Source: Chitinivibrionales bacterium (GTDB taxonomy: Bacteria > Fibrobacterota > Chitinivibrionia > Chitinivibrionales > WJKA01). From it: a stretch of DNA of 32,140 nt. The notes beneath the pieces are model-generated. The model was not told where the DNA came from. It worked only from the letters and a program-made list of their open reading frames with translations, and ran no database searches. Position 1 is the stretch's first letter, and every line of letters starts with the position of its first letter. Of the stretch, positions 24,092 to 31,920 are shown in pieces. The position numbers and the translations under genes were made by a program. Location of the stretch: contig WJLZ01000207.1 of the NCBI GenBank assembly GCA_014728215.1, forward strand, positions 1-32,140. The letters are read 5' to 3'.

Positions 24092-24973
24092 ATGGAATCG
24101 GCATTGCGCACCCGTATGGAAAAAATTATCGGCCGGATCGATCAGTTGCCGACACTTCCTTTAGTTTGTCGGCGCCTTCAGGCCATGCTTACTGATCCCA
24201 CTGTTTCTGCCCGAGATGTTGGGGCGGTGATCGAACAGGATCAGGCTCTGGCTGCCAAACTGCTTAAAGTTGTTAATTCGTCCTATTATCATTTCCCCAA
24301 AAAGATTTCTACCATAAGCCACAGCGTTGTTATTCTGGGATTCAACGAAATAAAACACATGGCCCTTTCGGTTTCACTCCTTAAGATGTTTGGAAGGAAA
24401 ACAGGCAAAAACGCATTTAGTCAGTCGGAGTTGTGGAAACATTCCCTTGGTGTTGCTGTCTGCGCGGGAGCTATCGGCCGGAAAGTCGGACAGAGCAAAT
24501 GTCCCAGTCATGAGGAGGCTTTTGCCGCCGGTCTGCTGCATGATATTGGTAAGATTATCGAAGACCAGTTTCTTCATGACGACTTTGTCAGGGTATTAAC
24601 GACCAGGCAAAATGAGAAACTTCGTCTTGTGGAAGCAGAAAAAAGCGTGCTCCGGTTCACTCACCAGGATATTGGCGCATTTCTTGCCGAACAGTGGCGA
24701 ATTCCACCGGTCCTCGTATCTGCAATCGGATTTCACCATGACCCGATAATGTGTCGAAACAGCGAATCGATATTTACCATAACATCGATTGTTCATTGTG
24801 CAAATGTCATTGTACGCTCGATAGCACTTGGCTCCGGCGGCGATCCTTTTGTACCGCACTTTGTTCCTGAATCCTGGTATTCACTCGGTATGACGATCGA
24901 ACATGTGCAGGAAATAGTCGATGAAACCTGTTTACTTTACGATGACATGTCGAATCTTCTCTTAGGGGAATAA
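24092..24973 (+). CDS. HDOD-domain signalling protein
   Basis: A 293-residue HDOD protein. The N-terminal signature LPTLPLVCRRLQAMLTDP...VGAVIEQDQALAAKLLKVVNSSYY and SHSVVILGFNEIKHMALS are typical. It keeps HD-type residues LWKHSLG (His117), LLHDIGKI (His150-Asp151) and THQDIGAFLAEQW (His191), which HDOD proteins often retain only in part. HDOD proteins are linked to chemotaxis, c-di-GMP and stress signalling, usually without proven enzyme activity. GTAGGG lies upstream of the ATG. Together with the short protein before it, it may replace an HD-GYP enzyme. Confidence 0.93.
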   Translation: MESALRTRMEKIIGRIDQLPTLPLVCRRLQAMLTDPTVSARDVGAVIEQDQALAAKLLKVVNSSYYHFPKKISTISHSVVILGFNEIKHMALSVSLLKMFGRKTGKNAFSQSELWKHSLGVAVCAGAIGRKVGQSKCPSHEEAFAAGLLHDIGKIIEDQFLHDDFVRVLTTRQNEKLRLVEAEKSVLRFTHQDIGAFLAEQWRIPPVLVSAIGFHHDPIMCRNSESIFTITSIVHCANVIVRSIALGSGGDPFVPHFVPESWYSLGMTIEHVQEIVDETCLLYDDMSNLLLGE

Positions 24974-24977
24974 ATCC

Positions 24978-26300
24978 TTGGAAAAAGAACGGCAGCCTGT
25001 AATGCGTAACGAAAGCATTCACGACAGATATGAATTGCTTGAGTATTTTGTTGGGAAGCTCCACAGCAGAAATACGCCGGTTGAAATCTATACATTTCTC
25101 CTCGATTTTCTTCAGGCAATACTCAGCGACCGCAAAGAATCGGTTTCAGGATGTGTTTTTGTTGTTAATGATGAAACTGCTGAATTCGAACCTTTGATTA
25201 TCAAAGGGGACTCTCCTGTCGAATTCTATGAAAGTGAATGCGACTATCAAGTCGATACGGGTATTGTACCCTGGTGTATTACCAACAAACGTATGGCTTT
25301 TACCGAAGCAAAATCTCTTGCGTGCGGAAAATTTTGTGTTATTATTCCTCTGTTCACGGTTACCCGGACGCTGGGATTGGCATTTCTTCACACCGGTAAA
25401 AGCGAGTCGGACATTTCGCGGGCCACATTCAAGATACTCAGTCTTGCATGCCTTCAGGCAAGTCTCTATGCGGATATTGTAGAGATGTACGCCCGATTAC
25501 AAAAAACTCAGGCGCATCTTGTACAATCCGAAAAACTTGCCGGTATCGGACAGCTTGCCGCCGGTATTGCCCATGAAATCAACAATCCCGTCGGATTCGT
25601 GACAAATAACTCGTCGACCCTGGCCGGGTATGTGAAAAAAATGAAATCGGTACTGGAATTATATCGGAAACAGCAGGCAAGTCCGGAGATTAGGAGCAGG
25701 GAGAGGGAATTGAAAATCGATATGGTTCTGGATGATATCGATGAACTGATGAAAGAAAACATTGACGGTTTAAATAAGATTACAGAGATTGTGCGCGCAA
25801 TCAGGAATTTTGCCGGAAATGTTGAGCAGAAAGTCCATACACTGGCGGATATCAATGAAGGGCTGAAAAGCGCCTGTGTTATGGCGCGCAATGAAATAAA
25901 ATATCATGCCGATATCGAAACCGATTTCGGAAATATTCCACCGGTCGAATGTGCAATTGGAGAATTGAATCAGGTATTTCTCAATCTTCTTGTTAATGCT
26001 GCTCAGTCAATCAGAGAACAGGAGGGCGTTGCAAGAGGCAAAATCCGAATCAGCACCCGTTTGAAAAACAATTTTGTTTATATCGAGATCACGGATAATG
26101 GTCCTGGAATCGGTGATATGATATTACCGAAGATATTCGATCCTTTTTTTACCACCAAACCGGCAGGAAGCGGAACCGGATTGGGATTAAGCATTTCCTA
26201 TGATATTATTGTTAATAAACACAATGGAGAAATTGATATAAAAACCGCACCAGGTGAAGGTACTACTTTTATTCTAAAACTCGCGGTATCCTCACGATAA
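24978..26300 (+). CDS. GAF-type sensor histidine kinase
   Basis: A 440-residue cytoplasmic kinase without membrane segments. A GAF-like sensor domain covers about residues 25-165 ([49 protein letters not shown]). A linker helix leads to the dimerisation/phosphotransfer domain [24 protein letters not shown] with His199. The ATP-binding domain has an N box ([16 protein letters not shown]), G1 ([10 protein letters not shown]), F box (FDPFFTTKP) and G2 (GTGLGLS). The start is TTG, 4 bases after the HDOD stop, with TTAGGGGAA upstream; an ATG at 25002 has no such site. The two receivers in the operon are the probable partners. Confidence 0.93.
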   Translation: MEKERQPVMRNESIHDRYELLEYFVGKLHSRNTPVEIYTFLLDFLQAILSDRKESVSGCVFVVNDETAEFEPLIIKGDSPVEFYESECDYQVDTGIVPWCITNKRMAFTEAKSLACGKFCVIIPLFTVTRTLGLAFLHTGKSESDISRATFKILSLACLQASLYADIVEMYARLQKTQAHLVQSEKLAGIGQLAAGIAHEINNPVGFVTNNSSTLAGYVKKMKSVLELYRKQQASPEIRSRERELKIDMVLDDIDELMKENIDGLNKITEIVRAIRNFAGNVEQKVHTLADINEGLKSACVMARNEIKYHADIETDFGNIPPVECAIGELNQVFLNLLVNAAQSIREQEGVARGKIRISTRLKNNFVYIEITDNGPGIGDMILPKIFDPFFTTKPAGSGTGLGLSISYDIIVNKHNGEIDIKTAPGEGTTFILKLAVSSR

Positions 26301-26492
26301 ATTATCCCACACAAAATTCATTTAAACTTCATTCAGGCTGCACAGTGGAGTAATTACCCGGGAATTTAACTGTTTACCTTTTGCAGTTATTTCAGGTGGT
26401 ATGGTATATTGTATTTGGGCCTTGTAAAAATTCCTGAAATTATTTTAGTTATTATTCCGAATCTATGGTTTATACTAAAGGAGGTTTTCCAC

Positions 26493-26630
26493 ATGTCCTA
26501 CACCTATCAGGATCTCAAAAACAAGAACCTGACAGAGCTTAAAGACATCGCAAAGGATTCATCATTTAAAACGAAAAATGTATCAGGCAACAGTATAAAA
26601 ATAGGGCGAAATAGCCTGGCATTTTTCTGA
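26493..26630 (+). CDS. Truncated Rho-N-like small protein (45 aa)
   Basis: A 45-residue frame with an excellent ribosome site (AAAGGAGG, 8 bases upstream). The first 22 residues, MSYTYQDLKNKNLTELKDIAKD, match the start of a family of about 100-residue bacterial proteins with a Rho N-terminal/SAP-like fold ('YTYEDLKKKTVAELREIAK...'), normally followed by GYTQ.NKE.LL.AIC. Here the sequence departs after residue 22 and stops early, and no continuation is visible in any frame downstream. It may be a broken copy or a real short form. A weak promoter (TTGCAG 26381, TATATT 26405) lies upstream. Confidence 0.6.
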   Translation: MSYTYQDLKNKNLTELKDIAKDSSFKTKNVSGNSIKIGRNSLAFF

Positions 26631-26763
26631 TTTTCCTGTTTTACTTTATTTATGATTAATAATCGTGAAGCATGCGTGAGTCGGTGCATGTTCACCATCG
26701 TTTCGGCCTGAATTTTCAGCACGTAGTGATTTCGGGTGCAAATATTAACAAAAGGATAATATT

Positions 26764-27498
26764 ATGAGAGCTCAGCGAGTTAATATAGCCCAATGTTTGG
26801 TATCGTTTCTATTCATAATTGTAATGGCTGCCGCAGCACAGTCATCATTTAAAATCGAAAACCTCGATAAACTTCCTTCCTATGAACGGTATGAAATGGT
26901 AGAGAAGGGGAGTTCCTCCGGGAATGTTCCGGTCGTGATCGAGTATCGGGTTAAAAACCGGGGAAAATCGAATGCTTGCTGGAAAGTGAATGGAACGATA
27001 CAATTGCCCGGCATGCTTATTGAAGAAGAATATGAAATTGTTCATGATCAACTCAAAATACGGGAGTTTAAGAGAAAACAGACTACCCGGCGCGGTACGG
27101 TGGATGCAAAAACAAAGATTGATATGGACGTATACACAAGCGATCCTGATGAATTTATCATTACCGCTATTCCCGGAATTATGTATATTTTGCGGACCTT
27201 TCCCTTTCATTCCGGCAAGAAAATGGTCCGTGTTCGTATTCCTCAGCAAAACAAGAAAATCTCCAATTTCAAGGTAGTAAACAAAGGAAAGAAGCGGCTT
27301 GCAACAAAGCACTACGGCACCATTGAGGTATATCAGCTCGAAGTTTCGATAATGATGCCGGTTGTCGGTATGATAGCACCTAAGCTCAACTTCTATTTTC
27401 TTAACGATCCGCAAAAAACACTTGTTGCGATCGAGGGTACCACACTTGCAAGTGGAAAAGATCTGAATGTAGAACTGAAATCTTATACTCTTAAATAA
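26764..27498 (+). CDS. Exported DUF3108-like protein
   Basis: A 244-residue protein with an N-terminal signal segment (LVSFLFIIVMAAAAQS). The mature sequence is all beta (ERYEMVEKGSSSGNVPVVIEYRVKNRGKS, CWKVNGTIQLPGMLIEEEYEIVHDQLKIREFKR), ending in MIAPKLNFYFLNDPQKTLVAIEG, which fits the DUF3108 layout where a lipocalin-like beta-barrel ends with a charged strand describing 'W.s.D....lv..e'. The match is moderate. AAAAGGATAATATT provides the ribosome site. It is probably periplasmic. Neighbours are two more exported proteins in the same direction, with 128-163-base gaps. Confidence 0.8.
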   Translation: MRAQRVNIAQCLVSFLFIIVMAAAAQSSFKIENLDKLPSYERYEMVEKGSSSGNVPVVIEYRVKNRGKSNACWKVNGTIQLPGMLIEEEYEIVHDQLKIREFKRKQTTRRGTVDAKTKIDMDVYTSDPDEFIITAIPGIMYILRTFPFHSGKKMVRVRIPQQNKKISNFKVVNKGKKRLATKHYGTIEVYQLEVSIMMPVVGMIAPKLNFYFLNDPQKTLVAIEGTTLASGKDLNVELKSYTLK

Positions 27499-27590
27499 AT
27501 TCTTTTCAGATTTTACTTTCTGTCGCATAATTCTGATGTTATATTCTTTATAGAAGCATATTCGGGCTTTTGATGGTATATCGATCAGCT

Positions 27591-27606
27591 CTATATATCT
27601 ATATAG
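27591..27606. promoter_or_regulatory. AT palindrome next to a ribosome binding site
   Basis: CTATATA, 2 bases, TATATAG form a perfect inverted repeat (27591-27597, 27600-27606) only 3 bases before the strong Shine-Dalgarno AAAGGAGGGAGG of the gene at 27627. It could be an operator or an RNA element affecting ribosome access, or simply an AT-rich promoter region. Confidence 0.3.
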
Positions 27607-27626
27607 AAAAAGGAGGGAGGTCGGTT

Positions 27627-28058
27627 ATGAAAATACTGCCGATTACGGTAATTATACTTGTTTGTGTAATACAGATTTTTGCGCAATCCGATTCAATACG
27701 TTCATCAATCGATACTCTACCGGAAGATGTTTCTCCGTATCCCTTTAAATGTGCAATCCTCGATACCACTCCATCAAATTCACGGGTGACTGTCGATGGT
27801 GACAGCATTTTTTTCAGACTTTTCTATGTCGATATGGCATGTTCAGAATTTTCTTATAACCTCAACACAGATGAGCACCTTCTCATTATCAGACGAAGCT
27901 CCGATGATGAGCTTACCTGTGATGAAGAAGAGCAATCCGTATACGGTATCCAAGGGCATATAAAAGATGTCCCCAAAGGTAAATATATCCTCCAACTGGA
28001 GAGCGTCTTCAGTGGAGCAAAAGGTATATTGTTCAGGGAAGCGATTGTGGTTGACTGA
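27627..28058 (+). CDS. Small exported protein of unknown function
   Basis: A 143-residue protein with a signal peptide (MKILPITVIILVCVIQIFAQ). The ATG is chosen from that and the Shine-Dalgarno AAAGGAGGGAGG 6-8 bases upstream; the open frame begins 19 codons earlier without support. The mature part is beta-rich (FKCAILDTTPSNSRVTVDGDSIFFRLFYVDMACS, HLLIIRRSSDD, GKYILQLESVFSGAKG) with two cysteines that may pair (ACSEF and LTCDEEE). It looks like an Ig-like or C2-like periplasmic domain. No family recognised. Confidence 0.75.
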   Translation: MKILPITVIILVCVIQIFAQSDSIRSSIDTLPEDVSPYPFKCAILDTTPSNSRVTVDGDSIFFRLFYVDMACSEFSYNLNTDEHLLIIRRSSDDELTCDEEEQSVYGIQGHIKDVPKGKYILQLESVFSGAKGILFREAIVVD

Positions 28059-28221
28059 GGATGAGGTGGACTCAATGAGTTCGGTAAATATAAAGATGTG
28101 AGACAAACGACCTGCCCCGAAGTACTATCGGAAGAGACACAACGATATGAGAGGAAAAATAATCCCCTTTCTTAACCTTCGAACTTTAACTTTCAACTCA
28201 TCTTCACCAGAAAGGATTTCC

Positions 28222-28557
28222 ATGAAAAGTCTGGCTTTAATTTTCTGCGGGATACTGCTTTTAGGCTGTGCCGGGAGCGGTGGTAAAATCGATTTTTCGA
28301 AGTATGATACGAATAATGTGATGTCGGATTTTGAGCGGGAACGGGCAACGGCAAATATTTTTATCACCACTCAGCCTCCGGGTGCGAAAATATTCATGGA
28401 TGACAAATATGTTGGTGAAGCCAATCAGGAAGTGGTTAATGTTTTGCCGGGCAAACGGGTTATAACGCTTATCAAAGGCGACTACTACTATCAGGATACG
28501 CTCTATTTCCAGCCGGGAAGCAATGGGCCGCGGGAGATCACGCTAAAAAAGAAATAA
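28222..28557 (+). CDS. PEGA-domain lipoprotein
   Basis: A 111-residue lipoprotein (lipobox LLLGC, Cys16). The ATG has AAAGGA upstream and starts the leader; the longer frame to 28147 has no support. The C-terminal half is a PEGA domain (IFITTQPPGAKIFMDDKYVGEANQEVVNVLPGKRVITLIKGDYYYQDTLYF), a beta fold found in many surface proteins of Gram-negative bacteria and often tied to binding of glycan or envelope partners. The N-terminal half is a flexible tether. It ends the run of exported proteins. Confidence 0.85.
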   Translation: MKSLALIFCGILLLGCAGSGGKIDFSKYDTNNVMSDFERERATANIFITTQPPGAKIFMDDKYVGEANQEVVNVLPGKRVITLIKGDYYYQDTLYFQPGSNGPREITLKKK

Positions 28558-28620
28558 CCGCATTAAGAAGGGTGGTGAAAACATTTTCCCCCATACTCCA
28601 CCCCTCCATTTCATAATAAA

Positions 28621-28647
28621 AGCCCGCCTGTTCAGCTCAGGCGGGCT
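28621..28647 (-). terminator. Rho-independent terminator for the sugar isomerase gene
   Basis: AGCCCGCCTG (28621-28630) and CAGGCGGGCT (28638-28647) form a perfect 10-base GC-rich stem with a 7-base loop. On the minus strand the stem is followed by TTTTATT, so it terminates the gene at 28710, 63 bases past its stop. On the plus strand no T-run follows. Confidence 0.85.
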
Positions 28648-28709
28648 CGAAAACCAATTCCCACAGTGGAAATTCAGTAAAAAGGGAATTCTCTTTGTGC
28701 CTGCACGGT

Positions 28710-29702
28710 TTATCGGGGTGCTGCAAGCAGATTATCTCGAATAAATTCACTGGTGGCGATTGGATCCCGCTCCTTAATCAGTGATTCTACCGCCGGTGTT
28801 CCGACCTTTTCTAATATGGCTTCCATCCGTTGAACAAAGAGCACACTGCTCCGGATAGCACCGTAACCATCCTCACGATAGGGATACTGATCCATGGAGG
28901 TCCATCCCTGATAACAGGTCTTTTTAAGCCAGTAGAGAATTTCGAGATATTCAACAAGTCGGATGGAGCCTACAATCATGTCGTCATCCCAGGAACTGTA
29001 ATTATCGTTGAAATGCATGTGGAATAGTTTATCACCGGCCATCTTACACAAAGCGATCGATTCGCCGACATTTTCGTAGGCCATGAACGCATGACCGGTA
29101 TCGATACAGATACCTACGTTATCCATGTTGATCGTGTTGACCACAAAAATCGTATCGGCAACCCGGGCAAGATAGGAATGGGTTCGCGGTTCCTTTATTT
29201 TATACTCCAGCGCAAGTTTCACGCCTTTCTCTTTTGCATATTTTGCGCACTCGACAACTCCATCGATAAACCATTGGCGCTCTTCGAGGTAATCGGCGCA
29301 TAAAGGATAGTCGTAGCCGTCCTGACCCGGCCAGATATTGAGCAGGTCGCAGTTCATTTCAACCGCTATATCGACAGTCGTTTTTATCTCTTTTACGATC
29401 GCCTCGCGAATAGATTTATCGGGAGCGCTGAACGACCCCTTACCCCAGCGCTTCTGACTGAATTGGTCGGGGATTATTGATGCACACTGAAGATTGTTGT
29501 CACCGAGCATGCTTTTCATCTCTTTAACATTGGATTCATCGATATCCCAGGTGCCCACAAGCTCGATTCCGGTAACCCGGTCGATACTTGCAGCCTGCTT
29601 GAGCATTGTGGCCTTATCAAGCTGTTCTTTGTAACCCGATGATAGGAAACGGTCGCAGGTGTTGCCCAAATTGCCTAAAATCACCGAATATTTAAATGAC
29701 AT
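28710..29702 (-). CDS. Sugar isomerase/epimerase (xylose-isomerase-like TIM barrel)
   Basis: A 330-residue cytoplasmic TIM-barrel protein of the AP-endonuclease-2/sugar-phosphate-isomerase superfamily. Metal-binding motifs of the fold are recognisable: LALEYKIKEPRTHSYLARVADTI (Glu), VGICIDTGHAF (Asp, His), LFHMHFNDNY (His-x-His) and an Asp late in the chain (MDQYPYREDG). NIWPGQDGYDYPL is like segments of the rhamnose/tagatose isomerase-type group. The substrate cannot be told from sequence. A GGAGG site precedes the ATG, and a divergent AraC-type regulator starts 265 bases away, a typical arrangement for sugar catabolism. Confidence 0.88.
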   Translation of the reverse strand: MSFKYSVILGNLGNTCDRFLSSGYKEQLDKATMLKQAASIDRVTGIELVGTWDIDESNVKEMKSMLGDNNLQCASIIPDQFSQKRWGKGSFSAPDKSIREAIVKEIKTTVDIAVEMNCDLLNIWPGQDGYDYPLCADYLEERQWFIDGVVECAKYAKEKGVKLALEYKIKEPRTHSYLARVADTIFVVNTINMDNVGICIDTGHAFMAYENVGESIALCKMAGDKLFHMHFNDNYSSWDDDMIVGSIRLVEYLEILYWLKKTCYQGWTSMDQYPYREDGYGAIRSSVLFVQRMEAILEKVGTPAVESLIKERDPIATSEFIRDNLLAAPR

Positions 29703-29967
29703 ATAAAACCTCCAACCGTTGTGAATGCATTATCATTTATACTAAGATAGCACAATACTGCATTGAAAGGAACCGGACGAACTGACGCAAAGGAGGAGAA
29801 GTTTGACATTTTCGGGATAAAAAGAAACATCAGGGCGGAAGATGAGAGGCAAAGAATGGATCTTTTTTTACCCTTAATCTCATTCGGTTCTTCTTTCTAT
29901 TATATGTTCCAATTATATTTTATAATATTCCATTAACGAGCAAAGCAGCGTGAAAGGCCCAGGTATC
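29703..29967. promoter_or_regulatory. Divergent regulatory region of isomerase and AraC genes
   Basis: This 265-base gap must drive both genes. TATAAT at 29921-29926 is a -10 candidate for the regulator with no good -35 box; the region around 29815-29880 is purine-rich. On the minus strand an AT-rich TATAAATGATAATG near 29734-29745 could serve as the isomerase -10 region. No clear repeated operator half-sites were found. A poorly placed TTGACA (29812-29817) lacks a -10 partner at 16-18 bases. Confidence 0.4.
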
Positions 29968-30747
29968 ATGCAAATTCCTCCACCATCCTTTATTGCAGAG
30001 ATAATCCCTGTAAAATACGGAATAGCTGTCTGTGCGCCTGAATGGGAAGTTGACGAAAAACAGGGAAGAGCGACCCACCGGCTGTATTATGTCTATAGGG
30101 GAGACGTTACCTATGTCGATAGTGAGAGCCATATCCGGTTGAACAAAGATACCCTCTATATTTTTCCCACCAATGTGCCCTATACAATCACTCATAATCC
30201 ACACGATCCTTTGTGTTGTTTGTGGATAGTATTCGACTCCCGCCCTGATTTTTTCAATAAAACAATCGAATATCAGATCAACCATGGATCGCTCGAATAT
30301 TTTATCATCAAATCGATTGAACAATTTGTTAAAGATCAGCGGACTGGAAGTCGTTTTACGGCATTACAACTTCAGCAGCTATTTTTCTTTATCAGCGAAA
30401 GAGTCGAATTCTCCTTTATTCTCGACCGTCGTATAATGGACACCCTCACCTATGTAAACAGAAATCTCGACAAGGAAATCTCGGTCTATGATATGGCCAG
30501 GGCCAGAAACCTCGATGCGTCCTATTTCTCCCGTCTTTTTAAAAAGGTTATCGGCTATTCTCCGCAACACTACATTCTGGATACGAAAATCAATCGGGCT
30601 ACCGATCTATTAATTCAGGGGTATTCGGTGAAAGAGAGTGCCTTTAAAGTCGGATTCACCGATCAAAAGGAATTTTCGAGGATTTTCAAGAAATACAAAG
30701 GCATCCCGCCGTCGCAGTTCAAGAAATTCCAGCAAGACCTGCCTTAA
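29968..30747 (+). CDS. AraC-family transcriptional regulator
   Basis: A 259-residue activator-type regulator. The N-terminal region is a cupin-like sugar-sensing domain (YYVYRGDVTYVDSESHIRLNKDTLYIFPTNVPYTI, with IVFDSRPDFF). The C-terminal about 100 residues are the AraC double helix-turn-helix: RRIMDTLTYVNRNLDKEISVYDMARARNLDASYFSRLFKKVIGYSPQHYILDTKINRATDLLIQGYSVKESAFKVGFTDQKEFSRIFKKYKGIPPSQFK. The ATG at 29968 has GAAAGG about 10 bases upstream and is preferred; an in-frame GTG at 29950 would add 6 residues. It is divergent from the sugar isomerase, which it probably controls. Confidence 0.92.
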   Translation: MQIPPPSFIAEIIPVKYGIAVCAPEWEVDEKQGRATHRLYYVYRGDVTYVDSESHIRLNKDTLYIFPTNVPYTITHNPHDPLCCLWIVFDSRPDFFNKTIEYQINHGSLEYFIIKSIEQFVKDQRTGSRFTALQLQQLFFFISERVEFSFILDRRIMDTLTYVNRNLDKEISVYDMARARNLDASYFSRLFKKVIGYSPQHYILDTKINRATDLLIQGYSVKESAFKVGFTDQKEFSRIFKKYKGIPPSQFKKFQQDLP

Positions 30748-30758
30748 AAAGACATCTT

Positions 30759-30770
30759 TGGGGTCGGACC
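30759..30770. repeat. 12-base repeat, copy 1 (TGGGGTCGGACC)
   Basis: TGGGGTCGGACC occurs here and identically at 31799-31810. Its core GGTCGGACC is a near-palindrome. The two copies flank the toxin-antitoxin region. Short words of this form often mark REP-type palindromes spread by IS200/IS605-like transposases, but no such gene is in the window. Confidence 0.45.
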
Positions 30771-30798
30771 TCGGCGGGGATAATTATTGTCAGTTGTT

Positions 30799-30826
30799 GG
30801 CCGGTTTTGCCGGCTATTTTCCGGCC
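30799..30826. other. GC-rich alternating inverted repeats
   Basis: GGCCGG (30799-30804), GCCGGC (30809-30814) and CCGGCC (30821-30826) can pair in several competing ways. A run of seven Ts occurs at 30844-30850, too far for a classical terminator. It may still terminate the AraC transcript or be part of a REP-like unit starting at 30759. Confidence 0.35.
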
Positions 30827-31024
30827 GGGTCTGGCGATTACTGTTTTTTTGTTGGACTTCTCAGGCATGGTTAATCACTATATACAATTTAGCAATAAAT
30901 GAATCTCAAAATAATATTGGTAAAGTTTAATCCGGTAGAAGACGGCTGAAATATGATAAACAAATAATGGTTGGGATTGGAAGCGCGGTTTTGTGTGGCC
31001 CGGCCCGATAGGGCATACTAAAGT

Positions 31025-31306
31025 TTAGTAAACCTCATCATGCGTTCCGATAGTTTCAAGCAGAATAGCTTCTTTATCTTTTTCTTTTACAAAACTGAAT
31101 ACAATACGCAAATCATATCCGGCGCTGCAGGCCCAGGAACCAGCGAGATTGCCTGTCAGCTTGTGAGTTTTAAGGTATGGATGATAGGCGTCTTGTTCGA
31201 GCTTTTCAAGGGCTTCTTTTATATCAGAGACTAAAAGGGGCTTTTTTCGCAACATCTTTTTTGCGGCGCGGATAAATGCCGTGGACCGAATAAGCGGACG
31301 TTTCAT
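31025..31306 (-). CDS. RelE/YafQ-like toxin
   Basis: A 93-residue type II toxin of the RelE/ParE superfamily. It has the typical order: helix TAFIRAAKKMLRKKP, second helix DIKEALEKLEQDAYHPYLKTHKLTG, then strands WACSAGYDLRIVFSF and AILLETIGTHDEVY. The Arg in DLRIVF and the His in IGTHDEVY are at positions used for mRNA cleavage in YafQ-type toxins. Such toxins cleave mRNA at the ribosome and are neutralised by the partner antitoxin. It lies downstream of the antitoxin and overlaps it by 4 bases (ATGA), so it is made only with its partner. Confidence 0.88.
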   Translation of the reverse strand: MKRPLIRSTAFIRAAKKMLRKKPLLVSDIKEALEKLEQDAYHPYLKTHKLTGNLAGSWACSAGYDLRIVFSFVKEKDKEAILLETIGTHDEVY

Positions 31307-31515
31307 GATACTATTTCATTAATAATGTCATCAGGGCCGGCGATTTTGCATTTCTTTTTCCTGTATTCGGTTCGTGCATCTTTAATATCTTTTGCAAGCC
31401 CGCTTCTGCGTTCCGCTATTGTTCGTTTATGCAGGATCTCAACGAGTTCTTCCCGTGCATCAATTGGAAGATGGCTGGCGGCTTCCAATACATCATCGAA
31501 ACGTGGGTTTTTCAT
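31303..31515 (-). CDS. Antitoxin of the RelE-like pair
   Basis: A 70-residue acidic-to-basic helical protein: FDDVLEAASHLPIDAREELVEILHKRTIAERRSGLAKDIKDARTEYRKKKCKIAGPDDIINEIVS. This is the layout of short antitoxins next to RelE-like toxins in Cyanobacteria and other phyla, with an N-terminal part (EAASHLPIDAREELVEIL) that probably dimerises and a C-terminal tail that wraps the toxin. The ATG is set by GAGGAGAG upstream; a longer frame from 31569 would add 18 residues without a ribosome site. No DNA-binding motif is obvious. Confidence 0.82.
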   Translation of the reverse strand: MKNPRFDDVLEAASHLPIDAREELVEILHKRTIAERRSGLAKDIKDARTEYRKKKCKIAGPDDIINEIVS

Positions 31516-31590
31516 ATTTTCTCTCCTCAGGTTTCTTTTAAAATACCATTTTTGCGCTGGTCTTGCCATAAAAATTACCTGTGATAATTT

Positions 31591-31753
31591 AGAGTCCCTA
31601 ACAAAATGAAGTCCAGCTCTGGCCGGCTGCTAAAACCCATTGGCTTCGTTTGGCTGCATCGCCATATCTCAGCGGATATGCCTGCTTCGCCTGCCTCGCC
31701 ACTGGGTCTTCTCGCTCAGCCATCGTTACGAACCTCATTTTGTTAGGGGCTCT
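31591..31753. mobile_element. MITE-like element with 19-base terminal inverted repeats
   Basis: AGAGTCCCTAACAAAATGA (31591-31609) and TCATTTTGTTAGGGGCTCT (31735-31753) are inverted repeats matching at 18 of 19 positions. The 163-base unit also has nested inner stems CCCATTGG/CCACTGGG (1 mismatch) and CATATC/GATATG (perfect). No transposase is present, so it would move in trans. A 46-codon minus-strand frame (31598-31738) runs from a start codon in one terminal repeat to a stop in the other; I do not count it as a gene. No target-site duplication is obvious. Confidence 0.6.
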
Positions 31754-31920
31754 TAGGGAGAATTACCGCACAAACACTGCCTGATGGTTGGTCGAGTCTG
31801 GGGTCGGACCAGAGCAAATGCCCCTCATCCTCCAAAATCGCCAATTTCAACGAAAAACAACCAATATTTCAGCCCTTAGCGCTCGATCCGGAGCCCCCAA
31901 ATCGCATTCTAAGCGCTGTT
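31754..31920. other. Gap between the repeat element and the edge gene
   Basis: No gene seen. It holds the second 12-base repeat at 31799 and otherwise nothing recognisable; the plus frame at 31788-31997 overlaps the edge gene and lacks a ribosome site. Confidence 0.3.
31799..31810. repeat. 12-base repeat, copy 2 (TGGGGTCGGACC)
   Basis: Identical to the word at 30759-30770, about 1,040 bases away and in the same orientation. The toxin-antitoxin pair and the MITE-like element lie between the copies. Confidence 0.45.

Noticed and set aside
26845-27528. 227-codon minus frame antisense to the DUF3108-like gene
   Set aside because: Lies over a better supported exported protein with a signal peptide and ribosome site.
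29812-29817. TTGACA in the isomerase/AraC gap as a promoter
   Set aside because: No -10-like hexamer at 16-18 bases downstream.
31598-31738. 46-codon minus frame inside the MITE-like element
   Set aside because: It begins and ends within the terminal repeats and has no ribosome site, so it is more simply a by-product of the repeat structure.
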